Below are positions 1-6,245 of a DNA stretch of 7,176 nt, in pieces (the first letter of the stretch is position 1; each line of letters opens with the position of its first letter). The translations under genes and the position numbers were made by a program. Where the stretch lies: positions 1 through 7,176 of the forward strand of contig JALGTV010000196.1 in assembly GCA_029821215.1 (NCBI GenBank). Reading direction: 5' to 3'. Under the pieces are notes generated by a model that made no database searches, was not told the DNA's origin, and saw nothing but the letters and a program-made list of their open reading frames with translations. The stretch is from Candidatus Zipacnadia bacterium. GTDB taxonomy: Bacteria; Armatimonadota; Zipacnadia; Zipacnadales; Zipacnadaceae.

Positions 1-83
1 CCCCCCACCCCATATCAGGGGCGACAGCACCGCTGCCATCTGGACGGCAAATTGGGTTGCGTAACAACACAATTGGGAGGAGG

Positions 84-112
84 TTGCCGATATTAATTTG
101 AGGAAGTATCAT
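84..112 (+). promoter_or_regulatory. Candidate sigma-70-type promoter for the HtrA-like protease gene
   Basis: A TTGCCG box (84-89) and a TATCAT box (107-112) are separated by exactly 17 bases. They match the housekeeping consensus at 4/6 and 5/6 positions. Transcription would start near 119, leaving a short leader of about 32 bases that contains the ribosome binding site. No other comparable pair was seen in the 150 bases before the gene. The assignment is by eye only. Confidence 0.4.
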
Positions 113-138
113 TATACCGGTCTCATCAATGAGTCATC

Positions 139-144
139 AGAGGA
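139..144 (+). promoter_or_regulatory. Ribosome binding site of the HtrA-like protease gene
   Basis: AGAGGA lies 6 bases before the ATG at 151. It supports that start, which is also the one that gives a complete signal peptide. Confidence 0.6.
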
Positions 145-150
145 CTAGCC

Positions 151-1710
151 ATGAAGAGATTACGATTAGTCTGCTGGATAGGCGCGGCGCTACTGTTAGC
201 TACCAGTTTGGGCCCGGCAGCTATCAACCCCGAAACTGTAGCCTATCTCAAAGATGCCGTGGTACTGATTGAAGTTGACCTGGAGGCGACAGCCACCGGT
301 GATGCCGCCGGCGGCTCAGGCAGTGGCTTCGTCATTAGTGAAGATGGTCTGATTGTCACTAATGCGCATGTGGTGGCCCCGGAAATCGAGACAGAGGGCG
401 GACGGACAGCAGTCGCTGACCAGCGCACGGTGACGGTTACCTTTCATCCCAACACTGCGCGAGAACGCAGCTTTACCGCCGAGGTATTGCGCGAGAATGC
501 AGACCTGGACTTGGCCCTGCTGAAAATCTCCACCTCCACCCCCACCCATCTACAACTGGCCGATTCTGACATGGTCTACGAAACCCAGCCGGTCTATGTA
601 TGTGGTCATCCACTGGGACTGAGGGAGATTTCCATTCGCTCGGGCGCGGTGGCCGCTCGCCGCACCTGGCAGGGCAGCAAATACCTGGAGCACGATGCGG
701 CGGCTGAAGCCGGTAACAGCGGGGGGCCGTTAGTTGATGAGCAGGGACGGGTCGTAGGGGTGCACACCCTGACACTGGCCGCCTCATCAATGCTGACTAA
801 GTTTGCTATTCCTGCTAATGTGGTGGACATATGGCTGCGCAGTGCGCCGGCCCAGGACCCAGAGCGTCAGGCTCCTGGTAGCCGCGTCCAGCAGATTCTG
901 GAGGCCGCTGGCCTGTACTACGATGATGAAGGGGAAGGCGTCTTCTCGCTTCCCTATGAGAATGATATGACAGTCTACATGCACGAGTACCAGGACTTCC
1001 TCCGCGGTTACGTGGACCTGGGATACTTGCCCGGAGATGACCGGGAAGAACAAGGCCAAGCAGCACTGGCGGCCCTCCGCCTGAACTTTACTGATTTAGC
1101 TGGCCGCCTGAGCGTACACACGACGGCGGCAGACGAATATGAACTGTACTGGGAATTCCAGGTGCCCTTGTCGGCGGCTACTGCTGAATTTGTTACCTTT
1201 ATGGGTATGGTCGGGGCCCAGCAGTCAGCGTATTGGCTGGCGTTGCTGGAGGACATTGATGCTGACCAACCGGAGGGCATAGAACTGCCCGGCGACGACG
1301 AGGAGCTGTTTCAAACGGTAGGGGAATTGCTGGAGCAGACCGGCTTGATCTACGAACAGGATGATGAGAACGGGTGCTATGTCCTGCCCTACGAGAACGG
1401 TGAGGAACTTGACGTCCGGATGCAAATCTGGAAAGGGACAGTCTGGACCTATACCTACCTGGGCGGAATGCCCGGCGAGGACGAAGAGGAACAAGGCCGG
1501 ATCGCCATTGAACTGCTGAACCGTAATTGGGACGACCCGTTCGGGCGACTAAGCTTAGATTCATATTATGACCTGGTGTGGGAAAGTCAGGTACCGGTAG
1601 ATTTTCTGACCCCAGACTACTTGACTATCCTGGCCAATACCTGTGCCAATCAGGCGACCGATTTCTGGGAGGACTACGGGTTTACACCCTTCAACGAACC
1701 GGAAGAATAG
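151..1710 (+). CDS. Secreted HtrA/DegP-type trypsin-like serine protease with two C-terminal YbjN-like domains
   Basis: The 519-residue protein begins with a typical signal peptide: basic MKRLR, then a hydrophobic stretch to about residue 22, with likely cleavage near GPAA. It should therefore act outside the cytoplasmic membrane. Residues about 35-230 form an S1C trypsin-like fold. The catalytic triad is visible as His73 in TNAHVV, Asp120 in DLDLALLKI and Ser190 in GNSGGPLV, so the protease is probably active. No PDZ domain follows, unlike most HtrA proteins. Instead residues about 245-368 and 387-508 are two diverged copies of one domain. They share LPYEN, an EEQG helix, a GRLS strand, WExQVP and a final amphipathic helix, a pattern resembling YbjN/type III chaperone-like domains. 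The reading frame is clean over its full length. It ends 46 bases before the convergent beta-helix pseudogene. Protease identity is firm; the YbjN assignment is inference. Confidence 0.9.
   Translation: MKRLRLVCWIGAALLLATSLGPAAINPETVAYLKDAVVLIEVDLEATATGDAAGGSGSGFVISEDGLIVTNAHVVAPEIETEGGRTAVADQRTVTVTFHPNTARERSFTAEVLRENADLDLALLKISTSTPTHLQLADSDMVYETQPVYVCGHPLGLREISIRSGAVAARRTWQGSKYLEHDAAAEAGNSGGPLVDEQGRVVGVHTLTLAASSMLTKFAIPANVVDIWLRSAPAQDPERQAPGSRVQQILEAAGLYYDDEGEGVFSLPYENDMTVYMHEYQDFLRGYVDLGYLPGDDREEQGQAALAALRLNFTDLAGRLSVHTTAADEYELYWEFQVPLSAATAEFVTFMGMVGAQQSAYWLALLEDIDADQPEGIELPGDDEELFQTVGELLEQTGLIYEQDDENGCYVLPYENGEELDVRMQIWKGTVWTYTYLGGMPGEDEEEQGRIAIELLNRNWDDPFGRLSLDSYYDLVWESQVPVDFLTPDYLTILANTCANQATDFWEDYGFTPFNEPEE
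883..1674 (+). repeat. Internal domain duplication in the protease C-terminal half
   Basis: Protein residues 245-368 and 387-508 align over their whole length with a period of about 142 residues. Shared elements, in order, are LPYEN, LGxxPGxDxEEQG, GRLS, WExQVP and AxQxxxxW. Many codons differ at third positions, so the duplication is old and both copies appear to be kept by selection. Both copies are strongly acidic. Confidence 0.8.
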
Positions 1711-1756
1711 CGCTATCGCCAGCCGTCCCCTTCAACTTAGGGCCAGTGTGCGTGAC

Positions 1757-3856
1757 CTACCGTGAACAGCTACCGCTAACGACTGCCGCCAGATGAGTGT
1801 GGGTCGGTGCGTTAACGTCGGCTTGTTGCCCCGCGAAATCATCCTCGCGCAGCCCGGGCGGGGGAGGCGACTTGCGGACTGTATGCTGCACCGGATAGGA
1901 GGCCCGCAGCTCATCCTGGTACAGGCCGATCTCTTCAATGGGGATGCGTTTGAAGCCTAATGCGTACGCGGGCGAGTCGTCCCGGAGGTGGAAGTTCAAA
2001 CCCTCGGCATCCACGAAGTGGGGATCTTCATCTACCAAGTTATCCTCGATAATCAGGTAGGGCCGCGCCACAGCTTCGATTTCATCCCACCGACTGCCCC
2101 AGCAGACGTTTCGGGCGATGATGTTGCCCTCAGGCACTAACGGGTTGCCCTCCAAAATCGTAGCTAACTTCGGATAACGTACGCTGTAGGGAGGATTCTG
2201 GAAATTCACTGCCCTCAGCTTTTCATACATCCGATGCTCGCCGCCCTCGACGGTGTATACCTTCGCCCAGCCCATCCCCCGGGCATCGACATAGACTGCC
2301 GGGGAGCACTCCACCAAGACGTTGTTCTCAATGGTGTTATCCTGGCCGCCACAAATGCCCGTGGACTGCGTTACCCGATAGAAGATATTCCCGTAGATGG
2401 TCGTTCCGCAAAAAGTGTCATCCAGGTAGACTCGTAACATACGCTGTGGATCTCGTTGAACTCGATGAGATGGTCGTTGCCCCCGAACCCAATAGCTTCG
2501 TGCGGGACGTTATGGATCAGATTGTGGGCGGCCCGATGGCCCACCCCACGCAGCGAGATGGCCGGGCGGCCGATCCGATTCCACCGGCTTTAGTGGTGGA
2601 CGTGATTGTTTTCGGCGTAATGGCCGGCCGGGGTGAGTGTTAGGCGGTTACCGCCACTCAGACGGATGCCGTCATCGCCGGTTTCGTATATGTCGCAGCC
2701 TACCACCCCATTGGCCATATCCCCCCCCGATATGTCCACGGCCCAACTGCCAACGTTGCAGATGGTGCATCCGACTATCCGGTTGTCCGTGCCCCCCGAG
2801 ATGCTAACTGCCGTCCCCCGCGCCGCCTCCAGAATCATCCCGCGCAGGGTCAGGTGGGAGGTGTTCTTCATCGTCACCAATGTGGGCAGGACTGACACTA
2901 CGGCGGTGCCTTCCTCAATGGGTGCCGGCGGCTAGAAGTAAAGAATCCCCGTCTCGCGGTCCAGATACCGCTCCCCGGGCATGTCCAGCTCCGCCAGGAC
3001 ATTGAAGACGTAGTACCACTGACCCTTGCGATAGCCGTACGTATGGTAGGGCGGGACCAACGAGATGATGCGGTTTTCGGTGTCAATGGACTCCACCTTC
3101 TGGCGCTGGTCGGCCCAGTCCCAGAACCAGTAGCCGTGCAGCCAGACCTCAGTCTCCTGGGCCCACCGCTGGGGGCGGTCGCCCTCGTAGACGAACTTGC
3201 CGATTTTGTCACCCTTGGTGCCGCGGATGTCGTACGGCGCGCTACCTACCACATCCACAATATTGACAAAGTCCTCATTGGGCCACCGCGCCAGGGTCAT
3301 TGGCCGGTCCTGGAAGAAAAGCTCCAGCTGCTTGCCTTCGGCTATTACTTCCCCAAAGTCCGTGACGCCCTGCGCCTTCAGGTCCACCTGGAGCACTTCA
3401 CCACGGGCAGCGGGGTCCAGTCGGTTCAGAACAGCCGTGTCACTGACCGGCTGGAATGCTGCTCCTGGAATCTCCACGCCGCCGATGAGCCGTACTTCTT
3501 CATCCGGGTAGGCACGGTAGATAATGAGCGCTTCGGGCGTGCCGCTGTCTTCGGCGGTCAGCTCAAAAGTGTCAGCCAGCGGATAACTACCGCCACGGAG
3601 CCACACGGTTACACCACCCTCTGGTAGTAGCCCTGCCTGCTTGAGCTTGCGGATCTCGTCCCGCGCCCGCTCCAGCGTCGCGAACGGCCCATCATCGCCC
3701 TCGGCATTAGGCTCGGCTAACTTGCCTGACCAGTCATCATTGCCGTTGGGTGCCACATAGAACACCGCGTCATCCTCCACGGCTTTTGCACCACCTATTA
3801 GCGCCTACCATCATTACCGGTCCCAAAATCACACTGGCTGTATGTATTCGTACCAT
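1757..3856 (-). pseudogene. Broken gene for a secreted right-handed parallel beta-helix protein (pectate-lyase-like fold)
   Basis: Read across its lesions this encodes about 700 residues, near the usual length for large secreted beta-helix proteins that bind or cleave polysaccharides. The N-terminal FYVAPNGNDDWSG motif, the ARDEIRKLK helix and LARWPNEDF are typical of the family. The turns that follow (ISGGTDNRIVG, GDDGIRLSGGN, HNLIHNVPHEAI, GGQDNTIENNVL) are classic beta-helix rungs. Four lesions are visible. A one-base frameshift near 3805-3808 splits a signal peptide starting at the ATG at 3856. An in-frame TAG sits at 2932-2934 (ILYF*PPAPIEE) and an in-frame TAA at 2590-2592 (NHVHH*SRWNRIG). 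A short frameshifting deletion at about 2405-2430 removes the expected residues between VCYES and DDTFCGTTIYGN. Frames between the lesions stay open and well conserved, so inactivation looks recent. It was probably part of a polysaccharide-use locus with the rhaB and sialidase remnants. The exact native C-terminus is uncertain. Confidence 0.85.
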
Positions 3857-3867
3857 TTCCGATCAAA

Positions 3868-3873
3868 CCTCCC
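3868..3873 (-). promoter_or_regulatory. Ribosome binding site of the beta-helix pseudogene
   Basis: GGGAGG on the minus strand lies 11 bases before the ATG at 3856. Translation from that ATG gives MVRIHTASVILGPVMMV. After the one-base shift near 3805 it continues as ALIGGAKA, a credible signal peptidase site just before VEDDAVFYVAPNG. This makes the ATG at 3856, not the GTG at 3780, the likely original start. Confidence 0.55.
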
Positions 3874-3920
3874 GCGATGTCGGAGTTCGTCATATGAGAC
3901 TGTTCCAAGAGTCGCCTTAG

Positions 3921-3947
3921 ATTATGCCAGGGGGAGCTTGCTGTCAA
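3921..3947 (-). promoter_or_regulatory. Candidate promoter with perfect -35 and extended -10 for the beta-helix pseudogene
   Basis: On the minus strand a perfect TTGACA (3947-3942) is followed after 15 bases by CATAAT (3926-3921). CATAAT is preceded by TGG, giving the extended -10 form TGnCATAAT. The short spacer is often tolerated when an extended -10 is present. The leader to the ATG at 3856 would be about 58 bases. The promoter therefore looks intact although the gene it serves is broken. The -35 box lies just downstream of the sialidase remnant's reading frame. Confidence 0.5.
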
Positions 3948-3966
3948 TAAGAGGGGTGAGCCAGAA

Positions 3967-4356
3967 TCATGGATAGTGGTTGGACCACTCTCTTGTAGCA
4001 GCGGTGACGTGGCTTATGCAGAGACAACAGCCAAAGCAGCTTCTTTGGTATGATCTATGAAGAGCTAATTCCTTCAGACTATCTGTTGCGCAGACGGGCA
4101 GCGGCCGCCTACGCGCCATAGCTTCGGCGACAGCGGGTGGTTTGCTTGTCTGCAGTCCCAAGCGACCGCTGGGAAGACGATGCCGGGCTCCTGGTGAAGT
4201 GCTGGCGTCAATTTGACTGGGCCGCAACACCCGCCACGAGTAGCCGCGGTCATCTGAATAGGCTTCCCAGAACCAATCTAAGTTGGTGCGCAGCAGCATC
4301 ATCAGCCGACCATCAGACAACTCGGCCAAGGTGCCCTCCATCGCCCCGTCGTGGTT
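3967..4356 (-). pseudogene. Fragment of a sialidase-like (BNR-repeat) glycosidase gene
   Basis: About 65 residues encoded between 4356 and about 4150 look like the middle of a bacterial sialidase/BNR-repeat six-bladed propeller protein. NHDGAMEGTLAELSDGRL is followed by LLRTNLDWFWEAYSDDRG, then YSW and a DASTSPG segment. The SxDxGxxW Asp-box is visible as SDDRGYSW. Downstream to the stop at 3967 the frame is open, but I recognise no further propeller sequence beyond PSGRLGLQ, so this tail is probably frameshifted or foreign. The protein start and most blades are missing. Its 5' end sits directly against rhamnulokinase sequence, which is a deletion scar. The ancestor would have released sugars outside the cell, in line with the neighbouring beta-helix and rhamnose genes. 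Confidence 0.7.
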
Positions 4357-4925
4357 ACCGCAGCCACAGCCGAGGCAGTGTCGTGGGAACAAGCCGTGAG
4401 AACGGTACCAGTAGACACACCGGTAAGAAAGTACACTATCAGGTCGGGAATCATCAGGAAAGTGTGTGCGGCTCGCAAGATGGGATCGTCTGTTTGGCGC
4501 ATGGCAAAGAGCTGAAAAACTGTGTGGATACGATTAACTGTCAAGCCGGTGATCTCAAACAACCTTTCAGAGCTCAGATGCCGATAGGCCTGCCTAACCA
4601 TTCCCTGGGTGCGCCGGTCCCGATAGTGCACTGGATTCTGCAGTAGTGTTCCGTCACTGGCCAGCAGGCCAAAATCAATGCTCCACGAATCAATCCCCAT
4701 ACTGGCCAGGGAGTTGCCATACTCAGCTACATACTTGCGTAACCCCTGCAGTACGTTGTTGTACAGCCACAGGATGTCCCAGTACAGCCTACCGCCGACT
4801 GACACCGGTTCATTACAAAACCGGTGGATTTCTTCCCGACAGATCCGATCACCCTTGAGTCTGCCCAGGACGGCTCGTCCACTCTCTGCTCCCAGGTCAC
4901 AGGCTATGAAATTGTCAGTATCCAT
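4356..4925 (-). pseudogene. rhaB: Truncated rhamnulokinase with an internal deletion
   Basis: Rhamnulokinase (FGGY sugar-kinase family) phosphorylates L-rhamnulose in rhamnose breakdown. From the ATG at 4925 the sequence reads FIACDLGAESGRAVLG, the N-terminal nucleotide-binding motif of RhaB. It continues through GRLYWDI, GIDSWSIDFGLL, HYRDRRT, LFEITGL and LMIPDLIVYFLTG, up to about residue 170. The next recognisable motif, SHDTASAVAAV, appears at residue 181, but in full-length relatives (about 480-500 residues) it lies roughly 55-60 residues later. An in-frame internal deletion is therefore inferred near residues 170-174. After about residue 190 the gene is cut off and sialidase sequence begins in another frame; the kinase frame runs on as nonsense to a stop at 4302. 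The C-terminal half, with the rest of the ATP and sugar site, is gone, so the product cannot be active. No convincing ribosome binding site is left near the ATG. Confidence 0.85.
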
Positions 4926-4979
4926 GGTTGGCTGACCTGTTTCCCTTCCTGGTACCACCGGCTATGTTAGTCCCATAGC

Positions 4980-5366
4980 TTGCCCAATTGCGGTCCGCAC
5001 TGTTCGGCCACCGAGGACAATTACAAGACCATCTGCGCCGCCGCTCTGGCTGACGGGCATTTGTTACTAAGTGAATCGCCTCTGGATATCAATATTCAGA
5101 AACAAGTCAATATTCTGGTCACCGACATGGGGATTGATATGGCTGATATTATCCTGTATCAGGTTACGGGAGGGTTGGGATACGGCGCAGAATATGCTTA
5201 TTCCATCCTGGAACGCACCCGCCTGGCCGCCTTGAATGGCGATAAGATGCTACAGATGCCGATGCTGTCCATAGTCGGCTCGAAGGCCTGGCGGGTCAAG
5301 GAAGCCTGGCAGTCCAAAGATGAAGCCCCAGAATGGGGGCCGCTGGAGGAGCGTGGCATAATATGA
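4980..5366 (+). pseudogene. acsD: Internal fragment of the CODH/ACS corrinoid protein small (delta) subunit gene
   Basis: AcsD/CdhD is the smaller subunit of the corrinoid iron-sulfur protein, which carries the methyl group to acetyl-CoA synthase. Residues from about codon 9 read SATEDNYKTICAAALADGH, then SESPLDINIQKQVNILVTDMG, GLGYGAEYAYSILERTRLAA, LNGDKMLQMPM and PEWGPLEERGI. All are strong AcsD signatures from the middle to late part of a protein of roughly 310 residues. Only about 120 residues remain. The first codons (TTG start, PNCGPHC) do not look like AcsD, and no RBS is evident, so the 5' portion is deleted. At the 3' end the frame stops at the TGA 5364-5366, where relatives continue GIL-WEAATA; traces of EAATA remain in another frame before acsE sequence takes over. 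It faces away from the rhaB remnant. Confidence 0.85.
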
Positions 5367-5528
5367 GGCCGCCACCGCAAACAGTGATCGGGTTGAGCAA
5401 TGTTTCCCAGAGAGGGCTGTATCGGGAATTGCTCAATCGCATTTATCTGGTGATGACGGTGGCTAATGGACTGGATACTGCTTCGCAACGTCTACTGCGA
5501 TGACTTCATCAAGGCCTACCGCAAGTAG
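5363..5528 (+). pseudogene. acsE: Remnant of the methyltetrahydrofolate:corrinoid methyltransferase gene
   Basis: AcsE moves the methyl group from methyl-tetrahydrofolate to the corrinoid protein. Two short pieces remain. In one frame, to the stop at 5501-5503, the sequence reads TVIGLSNVSQRGLYRELLNR, then IYLVMTVANGLD, the typical GLSNVS region of the TIM-barrel. In another frame, from 5475 to the TAG at 5526-5528, it reads ILLRNVYCDDFIKAYRK, the family's C-terminal end. The 30 or so residues that normally lie between GLD and the C-terminal helix are absent, and the loss also shifts the frame. The N-terminal two thirds of the gene (about 260 residues in full-length relatives) is missing. The piece begins inside the acsD scar, so acsD and acsE were joined by a deletion that removed the end of one and the start of the other. 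Confidence 0.8.
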
Positions 5529-5532
5529 GCTT

Positions 5533-5544
5533 GTCTGTGCAGAC
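5533..5544 (+). other. Small inverted repeat after the acsE remnant
   Basis: GTCTG and CAGAC flank a two-base TG loop, giving a short perfect stem just after the acsE stop. There is no run of T after it, so a terminator is unlikely. It could be a decayed hairpin between acsE and the CooC-like piece, or chance. Confidence 0.25.
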
Positions 5545-5554
5545 GGGTCATTAG

Positions 5555-5851
5555 GTGATGAGGCTGTATAATTTCGGTGAAAATTTTGCATTTGGGGGGA
5601 CTTTCTCGCAGCGGTTGTTAGACGACCTGGAGCCGCTATCAGATATGCGCGAGATACTGGCTGAACGAGCCGGCAGCCAGCCCGGTCGCGGGGGCATGTT
5701 TGCTCTGGCCCCTCCAGTGGCCGATTTGATCACCCAATACGAGATCAATCACCAGAACATCAGTCTTCTGGTAATGGGCACTGTAGATCAGGGTGGCACT
5801 GGCTGCATGTGCCCGGAAAACGCCACCCGGCGGACGATTCTGCGCGAATTG
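5555..5851 (+). pseudogene. cooC: CooC-like nickel-insertion ATPase fragment lacking the P-loop
   Basis: CooC is a MinD/ParA-type ATPase that matures the nickel site of CO dehydrogenase. This piece reads LSDMREILAERAGSQPG, then LAPPVADL and LLVMGTVDQGGTGCMCPENA. The last holds the CooC C-x-C metal-binding pair (Cys84 and Cys86 of this frame). The N-terminal KGGxGK(T/S) P-loop is missing: residues 1-24 (MMRLYNFGENF...) do not resemble the family. A second frame starting with GTG at 5577 reads VKILHLGG, which looks like the true CooC N-terminus just before the P-loop, so the loop may have been deleted with a frameshift. The DMEAG segment that normally follows is also missing, because at about residue 100 the frame runs into a DRTGG-type domain. 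Without a P-loop it cannot hydrolyse ATP. It lies next to acsD and acsE, as cooC does in known CODH/ACS clusters. Confidence 0.7.
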
Positions 5852-6109
5852 GCCGACGGGGACTGCGATGATCTGCTGCTGGCGGTCTTCAGCTCCTATT
5901 GTGGAGTCTGTGATGAACCCCGTAGGGGCGCTGCCGTTTGCCTGACCAGCGGCTTGCTGCCCAGCGAGAATATCCTCAGTATTATCCGCGCCAGTCAGAT
6001 GCCGGTCATTGCCTCCGACGAAGGTACCTTCAAACTGACCTCTGAGATATCAGACCTGGTCGCCAAACTAACTAGATATTGGTATCAACGAGCAGGCCAT
6101 ATCCTCTGA
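5852..6109 (+). pseudogene. DRTGG-type domain fragment fused in frame to the CooC-like piece
   Basis: Residues about 100-172 of the 184-residue open frame resemble the DRTGG domain found in phosphotransacetylase-like and BioD-like proteins. GDCDDLLLAVFSS corresponds to the GDRxDxxLAxxSS strand-helix unit. AVCLTSGLLPSENILSIIRA, then MPVIASDEGTFKLTSEISDL, correspond to the second half. The canonical DR is replaced by DC here. The N-terminal catalytic or regulatory part such a protein would normally have is absent, and the tail after VAKLT (RYWYQRAGHIL) is not recognisable. The join to the CooC piece at about 5850-5860 keeps the frame open, so the whole 184-residue chimera could be translated. 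I read it as a deletion fusion. A selected fusion protein is less likely, since the ATPase half lacks its P-loop. Confidence 0.55.
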
Positions 6110-6245
6110 CTAACAACTTGGGGGATATACGCACCTACCTCTGCGCTCTGGCAATTGCGAAGTGAATGGCTTGCCTCGGGGTTAATACACCATTTGTGCG
6201 GCTCCGTCGGACCTTTATGCCTTCGGTGCCGATTGAAGTAACCAG
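6110..6245. other. Spacer between convergent reading frames, nothing recognised
   Basis: These 136 bases lie between the end of the CooC/DRTGG chimera and the stop of the minus-strand membrane protein. I see no good stem-loop with a T tract on either strand, no tRNA and no recognisable coding remnant. Confidence 0.5.

Noticed and set aside
1..60. Possible minus-strand coding start (ATG near 38) reading hydrophobic residues off the left edge
   Set aside because: Only about a dozen codons are visible, there is no good RBS, and the run of C at the edge makes the sequence itself doubtful.
1199..1564. Minus-strand open frames inside the protease gene
   Set aside because: They are arginine- and proline-rich shadows of the plus-strand protease, without motifs or ribosome binding sites.
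1707..1716. Perfect 10-base palindrome ATAGCGCTAT over the protease stop codon
   Set aside because: It has no loop and no T tract, so it is not a terminator, and its length is within chance expectation for a window of this size.
3043..3627. Long plus-strand open frame (194 codons) opposite the beta-helix gene
   Set aside because: It is the antisense shadow of a high-GC coding region. The minus-strand reading has clear family motifs and this one has none, and no RBS.
3967..4150. Open tail after the sialidase motifs as a separate small gene
   Set aside because: The peptide (KPPAVAEAMARRRPLP and onward) has no recognisable family features, no start signal, and looks like out-of-frame decay.
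4137..4646. Plus-strand open frame of 169 codons opposite rhaB and the sialidase piece
   Set aside because: It is a low-complexity antisense shadow (rich in S, R, T, H). The minus strand carries the real motifs.
1757..6109. Transposon or phage as the cause of the gene breaks
   Set aside because: I found no transposase sequence, terminal inverted repeats or target duplications at the breakpoints. Simple deletions explain them.
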